Below are positions 54,213 to 63,544 of a stretch of DNA of 64,000 nt, piece by piece (position 1 is the first letter of the stretch; each line of letters starts with the position of its first letter). The stretch is from NCBI GenBank assembly GCA_964555235.1, contig CAZKRU010000006.1, positions 1 through 64,000 on the forward strand, read 5' to 3'. Below the pieces are notes generated by a model that saw only the letters and a program-made list of their open reading frames with translations, ran no database searches and was not told the origin of the DNA. Origin of the DNA: CAZKRU01 sp964555235 (GTDB taxonomy: Bacteria; Verrucomicrobiota; Verrucomicrobiia; Methylacidiphilales; CAMAQI01). Position numbers and translations under genes: made by a program.

Positions 54213-55922
54213 ATGGCAAAGAAAACTTCCGCACCTTCTCATCGTCCCTTTTCATCCCTCATGCTCGATGGAGCGGAACGCGCCCCAAGCCGGGCGATGC
54301 TCCATGCGGTCGGCTTTCGAGACGAAGATTTTAAGAAATCGCTGATCGGAGTCGCTTCGACCTGGAGCATGGTGACTCCGTGCAACATGCACATCGACAC
54401 GTTGGCGAAGGAAGCCTCCCGCGGAGTCGAGGAGAGCGGCGGAAAATCGCTCATCTTTAACACGATCACCATTTCCGATGGAATCTCGATGGGAACCGAG
54501 GGAATGAAGTACTCGCTCGTTTCACGCGAAGTCATTGCCGACTCGATCGAAACGGTCGTTGGTTGTCAGGGAATGGACGGTTATGTTGCCATCGGTGGTT
54601 GTGACAAAAACATGCCGGCATGCCTTATGGCGATGGCCCGCATGAACCGCCCTTCGGTTTTTGTTTACGGAGGAACGATTCTTCCCGGCTGTTTTCAAAA
54701 GAAGGAGGTCGATATCGTCTCCGTTTTCGAAGCGGTTGGACAACATGCACGAGGAACGATTTCCGATAAAGAGCTCAAGGGAATCGAAGCCTGCGCGATC
54801 CCGGGACCCGGATCCTGCGGCGGAATGTACACGGCTAACACGATGGCGTGCGCGATTGAAGCCCTTGGAATGAGTCTGCCGAATAGTTCCGCACAAACCG
54901 CTGTTTCTCCTGAAAAAATGCAGGACTGCCGTCAAGCCGGGGCTGCGGTTCTCAATCTTCTCAAAAAAGGAATTCTCCCTCGCGACATCATGACGCGCAA
55001 AGCTTTTGAAAATGCAATCACCGTCGTCATGGCACTCGGCGGTTCCACGAATGCCGTCCTACACCTTCTCGCCATGGCCCATGCCGCCGGCGTGAAGCTC
55101 TCGATCGATGATTTCACCCGAATCGGAAAACGGGTTCCGGTTCTTGCCGACCTCAAACCGAGTGGGCGTTTCGTCATGGCCGCCTTGGTACAAATTGGCG
55201 GAGTGACTCCGTTAATGAAGCGCCTCCTCGATCAAGGTCTCCTCCACGGCGACTGTATGACCGTCACCGGACAAACCGTTGCTCAAAACCTCAAGGGCGT
55301 CAAAGATTATCCTACCGGACAGGAAGTGATCCGTTCCTTCGACAATCCGATCAAAAAAGAGGGTCATCTCGTCGTTCTCTACGGAAACCTCGCCCCCCTC
55401 GGCGCCGTGGCTAAAATCAGCGGCAAAGAAGGCCTCCGCTTCGAAGGACGCGCCCGGGTTTATGATTCAGAAGAGGCCGCATTGAAAGCCATTCTCGATG
55501 GCAGCATCAAAAAGGGTGATGTCATTGTGATCCGCTACGAAGGACCCAAGGGAGGCCCCGGAATGCGCGAAATGCTCTCACCGACTTCCGCCATTATGGG
55601 ACGAGGACTCGGTAAAGACGTGGCTTTGATTACCGACGGTCGTTTCTCCGGCGGGAGTCACGGATTTGTCGTCGGACACGTCTCACCGGAAGCTCATGTC
55701 GGAGGTCCTCTTGCCATTATTAAAAACGGCGATCGGATCACCCTGGATGCCGGAAAACGAGTGATCGATCTTGAAATTCCCGCAAAAGAATTCAAAGCGA
55801 GAATGAAAAAATTCAAGGCCCCGAAACCCCGCTATACCAGCGGCGTTCTCGCCAAGTACGCGCATTTGGTGAACTCCGCCCACTTGGGGGCCGTGACCGA
55901 TGCGGATCTGAAACTCACATGA
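54213..55922 (+). CDS. ilvD: Dihydroxy-acid dehydratase
   Basis: 569 aa, full length. It dehydrates the dihydroxy acids in isoleucine and valine synthesis and needs an Fe-S cluster. The three cysteine motifs are present: TPCNMHIDTLAKEA, GGCDKNMPACLMAM and GPGSCGGMYTANTMACAIEALG; the C-terminal DGRFSGGSHGFVVGHVSPEA is also typical. The next gene overlaps by ATGA, so ilvD heads the run ilvD-DUF1275-FkbM-FtsX. Confidence 0.97.
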   Translation: MAKKTSAPSHRPFSSLMLDGAERAPSRAMLHAVGFRDEDFKKSLIGVASTWSMVTPCNMHIDTLAKEASRGVEESGGKSLIFNTITISDGISMGTEGMKYSLVSREVIADSIETVVGCQGMDGYVAIGGCDKNMPACLMAMARMNRPSVFVYGGTILPGCFQKKEVDIVSVFEAVGQHARGTISDKELKGIEACAIPGPGSCGGMYTANTMACAIEALGMSLPNSSAQTAVSPEKMQDCRQAGAAVLNLLKKGILPRDIMTRKAFENAITVVMALGGSTNAVLHLLAMAHAAGVKLSIDDFTRIGKRVPVLADLKPSGRFVMAALVQIGGVTPLMKRLLDQGLLHGDCMTVTGQTVAQNLKGVKDYPTGQEVIRSFDNPIKKEGHLVVLYGNLAPLGAVAKISGKEGLRFEGRARVYDSEEAALKAILDGSIKKGDVIVIRYEGPKGGPGMREMLSPTSAIMGRGLGKDVALITDGRFSGGSHGFVVGHVSPEAHVGGPLAIIKNGDRITLDAGKRVIDLEIPAKEFKARMKKFKAPKPRYTSGVLAKYAHLVNSAHLGAVTDADLKLT

Positions 55923-56587
55923 TCCACCGTATCCCTCCATGGGCGTTGGCCGGGGGTATTTTTCTCACCTTCACCGCTGGAGCGATCAATGCGGTCGGTT
56001 TCTTGGGAATCTATCATCAAGCGATCACACATCTGACCGGAACCGCCACTCTCCTGGGACTCTCTGTCAGCAATAGAGAATTTAATGAGGCAATGACACT
56101 TCTCTGCGTCTTAGCCTCATTTTTCTCAGGAGCGGTCCTTAGTGCATTCATCATACGAGATTCAGTTCTTAAATTCGGACAACGCTACGGGGTCGTTCTA
56201 ATCCTTGAAAGCTCGCTTCTCGGACTCGCTGGCTATTTTCTCACTCAAAATCAGCCCCTCGGCGAGTTTCTCGCCTCGGCTGCGTGCGGAATGCAAAACG
56301 CGATGGCGAGCACTTATTCCGGCGCCACCATTCGAACGACTCACCTCTCCGGAATGATCACTGACTTGGCCATTCTCATCGGACAACGACTCCGAGGGAT
56401 CCCTGCCGATTTTCGTAAAGCTCGTTTCTTCCTCTCGCTCATTGCCGCCTTTATCCTCGGCGGAGTCGTCGGAGGAACGCTCTTTCATCACTTCCAATTC
56501 AAAACGCTTTATTGGATCGCAACCATTCTCGGAACTGGCGGACTCCTCTACACGATCCTCTCTCACAAGAAGCAGGCATCCCTATGA
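55919..56587 (+). CDS. DUF1275 (YoaK) family membrane protein
   Basis: 222 aa with about six membrane helices. Family blocks: FTAGAINAVGFLGI...THLTGTATLLGLSV at the start, CGMQNAMASTYSGATIRTTHLSGMITDLAILIGQ in the middle (the ATIRTTHLTG motif), and FILGGVVGG near the end. Its role is unknown in all bacteria; a transporter is likely. It overlaps ilvD and the FkbM gene by ATGA, so all are probably translated together. Confidence 0.93.
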   Translation: MIHRIPPWALAGGIFLTFTAGAINAVGFLGIYHQAITHLTGTATLLGLSVSNREFNEAMTLLCVLASFFSGAVLSAFIIRDSVLKFGQRYGVVLILESSLLGLAGYFLTQNQPLGEFLASAACGMQNAMASTYSGATIRTTHLSGMITDLAILIGQRLRGIPADFRKARFFLSLIAAFILGGVVGGTLFHHFQFKTLYWIATILGTGGLLYTILSHKKQASL

Positions 56588-57303
56588 CCACCCGCGATTT
56601 CCTCAATCAACTCATCTCATTTTCCAACTATGAGATTGTCAAAAAATCAAAAGATCGCCTGAGCGGAACAAATCTGCATCGGGATATCGGGATCATTCTC
56701 AAACAGAAAAAGTCTCCACTCCTCCTGGATGTCGGCAGCAATTACGGGCAAACCATCCGAAAATTCCGAATGGACTTCGATCGCCCGACCATCATTGGAT
56801 TTGAACCTGATCCGACCTGCTATGAATCCTTGAAGCGTCATTTTCTAAAGGAAGATCTCACTCTCGAAAATCTCGGACTCGGCAATGAAAACACCACCGC
56901 CGAATTCAAAGTCTACGAAGTCAACGGCCTCCAATCTTTTCTGGATGTCAGCGATCAGGGGATGTTGAAAACCTCCAAAATCAAAGAAACTCTCTCCGTT
57001 GAAATCAAAAAACTTGATGATTACGTAGCAGCAAAGCAAATCACTACCATTGATCTCTTGAAAATGGACGTTCAAGGCTACGAACTCAATGTCCTCAAGG
57101 GGGCCGCTAAAACGCTAGAGCGTCATGCGATCCAAGTGATTTATACTGAGATTAATTTTCTGGATGCGTATCAAGGTCAAGGCGACTTTCAGGAGATCAC
57201 CGTGTTCCTGAAAACCGTCGGATACCATTTAGTCGGGATCTACAATCAATCCTTCCGAGGAAGCAAAATGTTTCATGCGGATGTTTGCTACGCCTGCATC
57301 TAA
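56584..57303 (+). CDS. FkbM-type SAM methyltransferase
   Basis: 239 aa. SAM-binding motif I LLLDVGSNYGQTIRKFRMDF near 50, motif II IIGFEPDPTCYESLKRHF, and the FkbM block IDLLKMDVQGYELNVLKGAAKTLE near 160. These enzymes O-methylate sugars or polyketides; in other bacteria they often decorate surface glycans. ATG 56584 overlaps the DUF1275 stop (ATGA); the 24 earlier codons of the frame lie inside that gene. The FtsX-like gene starts eight bases after the stop. Confidence 0.9.
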   Translation: MTTRDFLNQLISFSNYEIVKKSKDRLSGTNLHRDIGIILKQKKSPLLLDVGSNYGQTIRKFRMDFDRPTIIGFEPDPTCYESLKRHFLKEDLTLENLGLGNENTTAEFKVYEVNGLQSFLDVSDQGMLKTSKIKETLSVEIKKLDDYVAAKQITTIDLLKMDVQGYELNVLKGAAKTLERHAIQVIYTEINFLDAYQGQGDFQEITVFLKTVGYHLVGIYNQSFRGSKMFHADVCYACI

Positions 57304-57311
57304 GCCGAAGC

Positions 57312-59852
57312 ATGTTTCTCCTTCTCCTGCGCCACAGTCTCCGTTACTGGAATCGCCACCGATTTCTGACGCTTCTCAATCTCCTCGGAATTGGACTCGG
57401 CGTCGCGGTCTTTCTCAGTATTCAAATCGTTAATCGGAGCGCGCTTCACGCATTTCAAGCCTCGGTTGATCTGGTCGCAGGCAAAGCGAGTTTAGAGCTT
57501 CATGGAGATGGAGTTCCATTCGATGAATCCGTTCTCCCTCTCGTTCGACAGATGCCTGGAATTCGCGCAAGTACACCCATCGTCGAGGAAGTCTGCCTCT
57601 TTGATGATTTCCCAGGAGAATACCTTCACCTTGTCGGTGTTGATATTTTCTCCAATGCCCCCTTCCGCACCTTTGAACTCAAAGGCGCTTCAGGGCAGGC
57701 GATTGATGGTTATGAATTCATCACAGAGCCAAACGTACTGGCGATCACCCGATCTCTGGCGGAACGCCTTGGAATTCACGCCGGGGATAATATTCGACTC
57801 CGTTCCCGGGAAGGCGTTCGCCTTTTTAAAGCCGCCTTCTTGTTGGAATTCACCGACGAAGCCGTTGGTGCGGATGAACATATTGCTGTCATGGATATTG
57901 CTCATGTTCAGGAAAATTTCGGTCAGGTTGGAAAACTCTCACGAATCGATGTATTACTGAATCCTGGAAATAATCTTCACGAAGCAGAGAAGACCCTCCG
58001 CCAGAAACTCCCCTCATCGATCTTGATTCAAACGCCGGATCGCCGCGGGGAACCGATTGAAAAAATGCTCGGCGCCTTTCAACTCAATCTCACCGCCCTC
58101 TCACTCATCGCCCTCCTCGTCGGTCTTTTTCTCATCTACAATACCGTCTCCGCTGCGGTGATTCGCCGCCGGATGGAAATCGGACTTCTCCGTTCCCTCG
58201 GAGCAACACCGCCTCAAATCCAGCGCCTTCTTCTCGCTGAATCACTTCTCCTTGGACTCTTGGGAGGGGCTTTTGGCGTTGGAATCGGACTCCTTCTCGC
58301 TCAACAGATGATTGGAATCGCGTCGCGCAGCATTACTTCGCTCTATCTTTTGGTGCACATTGGCGACCTCGCACTGACTCCGGATCTGCTCCTCGCCGCG
58401 TTCGGAATTACCTGGGGCGGCGTTCTGCTGGCCGCCTGGATTCCTTCTCGGGAAGCCTCTCGAATCCCCGTCGTGGAAGCCCTTCAACCCGGTTTTCTTT
58501 CGGATGCCAGCGCCCTCACAACAGGCCGATGGCTTTGCGTCGGAATCGGATTTTTTATTCTCTCGGCAACTTTTGCTCAGGCGAGTTTCCACTGGCCGAT
58601 TCTCAGCTTCGTCTCGGCACTCACGCTTCTTCTTGGGTCAGCCTTTTGTGTTCCGGCACTTTCAAAAGTTTTCGTCACTCGCGTTTCACTTACTTCATTT
58701 TCGGGGCAATTCATCCTTCGCTCCTTTCTACGATCGCTTCACCGCAACTCCGTCACAATCGCCGCACTGGTCACGGCCCTCGCCATGACGATCGGCCTAG
58801 CCGTCATGGTTCATAGTTTTCGAAAAACGGTCGAGGTTTGGCTCGATCAAAGTGTCAAAGCCGATCTCTTTATCTCCTCCACCGCCAATTTGGTCGTCGG
58901 ACATAAAGAAGTGCTGCGCCCTGAAGTTGAGACAGAGATTTCCAAAATCCCTGAGATTGCCGCGTGGGATTCCTACCGAGAATTAAAAATCACCTACGCC
59001 AACCGTCCCGTAAAACTCGCCTCGATTCGTTTTCCTGTGGCCGCTCAATACAATCGCCTCGTTTTTCTGGAAGGGACTGGAAATGAAATTCTTACAAAAG
59101 CTGCAGGAACCGATTCCGTTTGTGTCAGTGAAGCCTTCTCGCGAAAATTCAAAGCTCCAGTCGGCAGCACCGTCCCGTTGATCACTCCCTCGGGAGAAAA
59201 ATCATTCCGGGTCGCTGGCGTCTTTTACGATTATACAACTGAATTTGGACTGATTCTCATGGATCGAATGACCTATCAGCGTCATTGGAAGGATCCGTTT
59301 GATAACAGTCTCGCCCTTTACGCAAAGCCAGGCGTTCCGGTGGAGACCCTGCAAAAAGCGATTCGTGAGCGTCTCACCCCCTTGGGAAGCTATCTCATCT
59401 TCTCGAATCGCGAACTTCGAAATCAAGTCTTTCGCATCTTCGACCAGACCTTCGCCCTGACGGAAGTTCTGAGAACCGTCGCCCTGCTCGTTTCCGCCCT
59501 CGCGGTTGCCTTGGGACAAATCATTCTCACCGCAGAACGCCAACGGGAGATCGCCTTGCTTCAAGCCGCTGGAGCCCAACGCACTCAAATCCACCGCCTT
59601 CTCGCGGGAGAAGCGGGGCTCATTGGAATCATCGCCTCCCTGATTGGACTCCCGATCGGACTTCTTCTTGCGGCCATCCTCTGTTTTGTCATTAACATTG
59701 TTTACTTCGGCTGGACGATTCGATGGGATCTCCCCTGGGATCTCCTGCTCTCACTTCCACCTGCCGTCATCGTCGTCGCAATTCTGAGCGCCCTTATCCC
59801 CGCACGACGCGTCACTCGAGAATCGATCGCGGAGCGGATGAAGATGGAGTAA
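57312..59852 (+). CDS. Double FtsX-domain ABC transporter permease
   Basis: 846 aa with about ten membrane helices: one after the N-terminus (FLTLLNLLGIGLGVAVFLSIQIV), a MacB-type periplasmic domain, three helices at about 260-390 (FtsX domain), then a short linker and helix pair, a second periplasmic domain and a second FtsX domain (about 720-840, ending LPPAVIVVAILSALIPARRVTRESIAERMKME). Such LolC/E- or MacB-like permeases move lipids, lipoproteins or peptides with a separate LolD-type ATPase, which is not encoded nearby. A SalX/LolCE-type function is possible. Start ATG 57312 follows the FkbM stop. Confidence 0.92.
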   Translation: MFLLLLRHSLRYWNRHRFLTLLNLLGIGLGVAVFLSIQIVNRSALHAFQASVDLVAGKASLELHGDGVPFDESVLPLVRQMPGIRASTPIVEEVCLFDDFPGEYLHLVGVDIFSNAPFRTFELKGASGQAIDGYEFITEPNVLAITRSLAERLGIHAGDNIRLRSREGVRLFKAAFLLEFTDEAVGADEHIAVMDIAHVQENFGQVGKLSRIDVLLNPGNNLHEAEKTLRQKLPSSILIQTPDRRGEPIEKMLGAFQLNLTALSLIALLVGLFLIYNTVSAAVIRRRMEIGLLRSLGATPPQIQRLLLAESLLLGLLGGAFGVGIGLLLAQQMIGIASRSITSLYLLVHIGDLALTPDLLLAAFGITWGGVLLAAWIPSREASRIPVVEALQPGFLSDASALTTGRWLCVGIGFFILSATFAQASFHWPILSFVSALTLLLGSAFCVPALSKVFVTRVSLTSFSGQFILRSFLRSLHRNSVTIAALVTALAMTIGLAVMVHSFRKTVEVWLDQSVKADLFISSTANLVVGHKEVLRPEVETEISKIPEIAAWDSYRELKITYANRPVKLASIRFPVAAQYNRLVFLEGTGNEILTKAAGTDSVCVSEAFSRKFKAPVGSTVPLITPSGEKSFRVAGVFYDYTTEFGLILMDRMTYQRHWKDPFDNSLALYAKPGVPVETLQKAIRERLTPLGSYLIFSNRELRNQVFRIFDQTFALTEVLRTVALLVSALAVALGQIILTAERQREIALLQAAGAQRTQIHRLLAGEAGLIGIIASLIGLPIGLLLAAILCFVINIVYFGWTIRWDLPWDLLLSLPPAVIVVAILSALIPARRVTRESIAERMKME

Positions 59853-59869
59853 TAAATTCAAAACATTCC

Positions 59870-59949
59870 CCCGCGAAACACGCGAAATACCGCGAAAGTA
59901 AAATTATTAGAATTGAGGGAAGTGATTTTCCTTTCGTCTGTTTCGCGGG
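59870..59949. repeat. Inverted repeat of the CGCGAAA family
   Basis: The left arm holds three near-tandem CGCGAAA units (59870-59898); the right arm (59931-59949) pairs with the first and third. The unit is related in sequence to the GCGAAGTTCGCC repeats. It lies between the FtsX gene and the cyclase gene. Confidence 0.6.
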
Positions 59950-60027
59950 CCAACTCTGAAAGGGGTGCTCAAAATTTCTTGTCCACCCCCCCTTCCTCTG
60001 CGTAAGCTCGACTCTCACCAAACGACC

Positions 60028-60639
60028 ATGGAACTTCCACGACAAGGGTTTATTGAAGCGTATGCAATGATCGTGGATATTAATGGGTTCACCTCGATCG
60101 TCGACAAATCGCTTGGACACAATATCGCCCAGCATATTCGCGACGTGCTCAATGGGGGAATTGACTCCGTCGAATCCAACAACGGTCAAGTGATCGGGTT
60201 CATGGGAGATGCTTTTTTCGCCGTACTTCCGAAAACGGAGGATGTTCTCCATTGTTGCGAACAAATTGCCCAAGCGGTTTCGAGTCAGAGTCACTCCATT
60301 TCAAAAGACACCAAAAGCACTCCGATTTACTGGCCTTACACGCCGAGCGGACCAAGTCTCAAGGTCAGTGTCGAGTACGGGTGGATGGATGTTTCCACCA
60401 TTGGAAGTCGCGCCATTGGCGAACAACGCCTCATGATTGGACCTCCGATCAATTATGCCAGTCGCATTGGGACTGCCGGGGAAGGAAATCGCTGTCTCAT
60501 CGGCCCGAATGCCGCCCAATTAATCGGCGTTGACCGGGAAGACCTCATCGGCCCTTTTAAGGTCGAAGGGAAAAAAGGCGAAGGGATCTACACCTATTAC
60601 CGTCTGGATTTGAGTCGTATCTGGAACGAAGGAACGTAG
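60028..60639 (+). CDS. Class III adenylate/guanylate cyclase, single domain
   Basis: 203 aa, only a catalytic domain. The first metal-binding aspartate is in AMIVDINGFTSIVD and the second in VIGFMGDAFFAVLP. Further blocks are VSVEYGWM...GEQRLMIGPPINYASRIG (the region following the catalytic strand) and GNRCLIGPNAAQLIG. Class III cyclases dimerise through two such domains; this one would act as a homodimer. ATG 60028 is used; 21 further codons upstream are open. It may make cAMP or cGMP from ATP or GTP. The next gene carries a DICT-like sensor, which fits a cyclase-linked signalling pair. Confidence 0.85.
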   Translation: MELPRQGFIEAYAMIVDINGFTSIVDKSLGHNIAQHIRDVLNGGIDSVESNNGQVIGFMGDAFFAVLPKTEDVLHCCEQIAQAVSSQSHSISKDTKSTPIYWPYTPSGPSLKVSVEYGWMDVSTIGSRAIGEQRLMIGPPINYASRIGTAGEGNRCLIGPNAAQLIGVDREDLIGPFKVEGKKGEGIYTYYRLDLSRIWNEGT

Positions 60640-60719
60640 TTTTTTTGCGATTTCTTAAAAAATCATTTGATTCCAAGGGGTTTGTAGCTTAGGAGTATTC
60701 CATCTTTTTGGAAGATTCC

Positions 60720-61460
60720 ATGGTTAAAATTGCTGTAACAAAATGTGAGAAAGAGACTGCTCGGCGCTTTAAGCGCACGATCAAGAAATATCTCTGCCCA
60801 AAAAAGTCTCAATCCCGCGCCGTTCCGATCCGCAAGGCTCATCAAAAAAGCATCACCCTCGGAGAAGCCGTTGTAGTTCCGGATAGCGATCTCCACCACG
60901 TTTTTGATCACGATACCGTTCTTGCCGTAAGTCGAGCCATCGAGGACCTGGCGTCCGAAGTCCGCGAAGGGGAGCTCATTGCCACTTTTCCCACTTTTGA
61001 AGATTTTCTTCCGGAGAAAAAACGTTATGCCGGCATTGCGAACGATGTGGATGCCGTGCGAATCTGGGCGGCAGGACATCCCCCCAAAGCCGCAGGAAAG
61101 ATCGATTACGTCGTTTCGCATCATCCCAAGCTTCAAAAATACTGGATCGTCCTCTTTCAAAGCGAAAAAGCACGCGCCGTTCTCATGTGCCGTCAGTTGA
61201 ATGGTGCCAAAATCCGAGAAGAGAAACGCTTTGTCGGATTCTACAGCTTCAACCCGTACCTCGTTGAATCGATCCGCTGGCGCTTTAACTTAATGAGCAC
61301 TGGCCTCAATCGCCTCGTCAAAAGCTGGGATAACGGCTTTCCTCTTCCGGATCTGAATTTGAAGGAAATCGATGCACTCGTCGGAACTTCCGTTAAAAAA
61401 AGAGCGGAACTTCCCACCCGCCGACGCCACCGTCAACTCTCCGACGAAGTCAGTTATTAA
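60720..61460 (+). CDS. DICT-like sensory domain protein
   Basis: 246 aa. From about 70 on, the sequence VSRAIEDLASEVREGELIATFPTFEDFLPEKKRYAGIAN, then VDAVRIWAAGH, YWIVLFQSEKARAVLMCRQLN and FVGFYSFNPYLVESIRWRFNLMS resembles the DICT domain (displayed in adenylate cyclase/two-component). That domain is known mainly from cyanobacteria and haloarchaea and is thought to sense light or redox. The N-terminal 55 residues are basic (KETARRFKRTIKKYLCPKKS). ATG 60720 is preceded by GGAAG at seven bases. Assignment is from recalled pattern only; it could be a new family. Confidence 0.55.
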   Translation: MVKIAVTKCEKETARRFKRTIKKYLCPKKSQSRAVPIRKAHQKSITLGEAVVVPDSDLHHVFDHDTVLAVSRAIEDLASEVREGELIATFPTFEDFLPEKKRYAGIANDVDAVRIWAAGHPPKAAGKIDYVVSHHPKLQKYWIVLFQSEKARAVLMCRQLNGAKIREEKRFVGFYSFNPYLVESIRWRFNLMSTGLNRLVKSWDNGFPLPDLNLKEIDALVGTSVKKRAELPTRRRHRQLSDEVSY

Positions 61461-61500
61461 CGTTGCCGCTAAGGGGGCGCGGTTATTTATTCTCGCGCTG

Positions 61501-61575
61501 AAAACCCTTCTGAAAGAAAAACCCCTCCCGCCGGAGGCGTGATTGGTTTGGTGCGGGGGCGAAGGGGGGCACAAT
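61501..61575. repeat. Dispersed repeat, copy 2 (75 bp)
   Basis: Second copy of the repeat at 36425-36502, starting 40 bases after the DICT-like gene's stop. Confidence 0.85.
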
Positions 61576-61665
61576 CGCCGAGTTAATCGTTTTTTTGTTT
61601 TCCAATTTGGAAATCAGAACTCTGCGTCCTCAGCGAACTCTGCGCGAAAAAACCTCCGAATCCGA

Positions 61666-62733
61666 TCACTCCCCGTTCGGTTGAATCTGACTCACATTTG
61701 CCGAGGTGAAAGTCGCCATTTCGTTCAAAATTCGAGCCGCTGATTCAATCATCGGCATCGCCAGCGCAGATCCGGTCCCCTCTCCCAGCGCCATTTCAAA
61801 ATCGAGCAGCGGATGAACGCCTAACATCTCCAACACGAGTCGATGCCCTCGCTCCCGGGAACGATGACTGAAGATACAATGCTTCCGAACGGCAGGATCG
61901 ATCTCAAAGGCCGCAGCAGCCGCAGCCGTCGCAATAAATCCATCAATCACCACGGGCAATTTTCGCCCTGCCGCTTCGAGAACCGCTCCGACCATCGCCA
62001 CCATTTCAAATCCGCCGACCGATTCCAACCAGAATCGTGCGCCCGATCCACGTTTTTCGTAAAAGGCCAACGCTCGATTGACGACTTCAATTTTTTTCTG
62101 AAGCTGCGGGCCTTCAACCCCTGTTCCGGATCCGACTACAGAAACCGGATTCAGACGAAGCAACGCACAGAGCAAGGCTGAAGCCGAAGTGGAATTTCCA
62201 ATCCCCATCTCTCCGAGCCCTAAAAGTTTGACCTGAGCCTCAGAAGCCAAAACGACCTGCTCGCGTCCTGCAGCCATCGCCTTCTCAAATTCTTCGGAAG
62301 TCATCGCCGATTCCACCGCAAAATTCCGCGTTCCCCGTCGCACCGGTCTCCAGGCAAATAACGGATGCGAAACCACTCCATCGCCCCAATCCGTATCCAC
62401 GCCGACATCGACGACCGTTAATTCAATTTCAAATTGACGACAGAAAACATTGATCGCCGCCCCACCGGAAAGGAAATTGAGAACCATCTGAGCCGTCACC
62501 GCAGTCGGATACGCGCTCACCTGCTCATCCGCAATTCCATGACTCCCCGCAAAAACCAAAATCCGTTTATGCCCCACATCCAATTGCGTCGACTCCTGGA
62601 TCTCCGCCAGCCGAACCGCGATCGACTCCAAAACACCGAGCGAACCGAGCGGCTTCGTCTTTTGATTCAAAAGAGCTTGAGCACGGTGCGCCCAATTCAG
62701 TGGAGGGAGCATGGAATCATCAGACTCAGTCAT
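61666..62733 (-). CDS. cobT: Nicotinate-nucleotide-dimethylbenzimidazole phosphoribosyltransferase
   Basis: 355 aa, complete. It activates the lower ligand for cobalamin by moving phosphoribose from nicotinate mononucleotide to dimethylbenzimidazole. Family blocks: VFAGSHGIADEQVSAYPTAVTAQMVLNFLSGGAAINVFC, GLGEMGIGNSTSASAL and the catalytic Glu in MALGEGTGSALAMPMIESA. No other cobalamin gene or cobalamin riboswitch is visible within the window, so it probably belongs to a salvage or scattered pathway. Confidence 0.97.
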   Translation of the reverse strand: MTESDDSMLPPLNWAHRAQALLNQKTKPLGSLGVLESIAVRLAEIQESTQLDVGHKRILVFAGSHGIADEQVSAYPTAVTAQMVLNFLSGGAAINVFCRQFEIELTVVDVGVDTDWGDGVVSHPLFAWRPVRRGTRNFAVESAMTSEEFEKAMAAGREQVVLASEAQVKLLGLGEMGIGNSTSASALLCALLRLNPVSVVGSGTGVEGPQLQKKIEVVNRALAFYEKRGSGARFWLESVGGFEMVAMVGAVLEAAGRKLPVVIDGFIATAAAAAAFEIDPAVRKHCIFSHRSRERGHRLVLEMLGVHPLLDFEMALGEGTGSALAMPMIESAARILNEMATFTSANVSQIQPNGE

Positions 62734-62886
62734 TCAAAAGCAGAATGAAATCCAAAGAGAAAAACCACAAGGCTCTTTTTGTCCATTTCTTGACAATTTT
62801 TAATCAAATAGGGAAAAGGCCCTACGGATCTGGAATATGCCCCTCTTGAATCGGTTTGTAACGAGAGACAGCTTCATCCAATCACC

Positions 62887-63459
62887 TCAATCCGATTTTT
62901 TCTGACAATACTGCGTCGCGTTCACGATCGAATACTTCTTCTCCAGATCAACATCATTCAAACTACTCTGCTTCCCCCATCCAAAGATCGATTCAAAGAT
63001 TGGCAGGAGCCGACTCGACTTGATCTGCCCGAGAAAATAGACCTCATGCTCTTTCTCTTTCATTCCCATTTCGTAGAGAATTTCATCGTGCGACTTAATT
63101 CCCAGTGAATGGAAGTAGTGCATCATCACAAAATACTCGCAGACGTTCCCGCTCTCCAGTTTTCCCGCAAAGAAGTAAGGCATGAACCAGCCGATAAAAT
63201 AACAGCTCATTGAAATAATTCTTCCAATGAGATGAAACCGGAATTCGTAGTATTTCGAAATCGGAATCTCATACTCCCGCATGATCTTCAAAACATTTTC
63301 TCGATGATTCCACTCGTCGATCTCAATCTGTCGCACCGCCGCCTTCTCAGCCTCATCCTTCAACGAACCGGCATGTCCGATATAGGCAAATGCGGCAGCC
63401 TTCTCTGCAGAATAAGCCATCTGCAACGACTTCACGAGCTTCGGGTGATTCAGCTTCAT
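62887..63459 (-). CDS. Ferritin-like diiron protein (COQ7-type)
   Basis: 190 aa. Four-helix bundle with carboxylate/His iron motifs EKAAAFAYIGH..., EIDEWNHREN (ExxxH) and EKEHEVYF (ExxH), in the order of the COQ7/demethoxyubiquinone hydroxylase branch. A hydrophobic stretch (IISMSCYFIGWFMPYFF) sits between the metal pairs, as in membrane-bound COQ7. It could hydroxylate a quinone or act as an oxidative-stress sensor. It is a single gene, upstream of cobT on the same strand, with a 153-base gap. Confidence 0.75.
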   Translation of the reverse strand: MKLNHPKLVKSLQMAYSAEKAAAFAYIGHAGSLKDEAEKAAVRQIEIDEWNHRENVLKIMREYEIPISKYYEFRFHLIGRIISMSCYFIGWFMPYFFAGKLESGNVCEYFVMMHYFHSLGIKSHDEILYEMGMKEKEHEVYFLGQIKSSRLLPIFESIFGWGKQSSLNDVDLEKKYSIVNATQYCQKKSD

Positions 63460-63544
63460 CTGATTTCACTAAAGTGTCCTGATTTCCTAAACAATCAAAC
63501 TTTTCTCGTAGACTGCAAGTGTCGAGTATTGATCCAGGATGTTT

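Noticed and set aside
62734..62886. Possible cobalamin riboswitch upstream of cobT
   Set aside because: No B12-box-like conserved sequence or matching helices were seen in the 153 bases.
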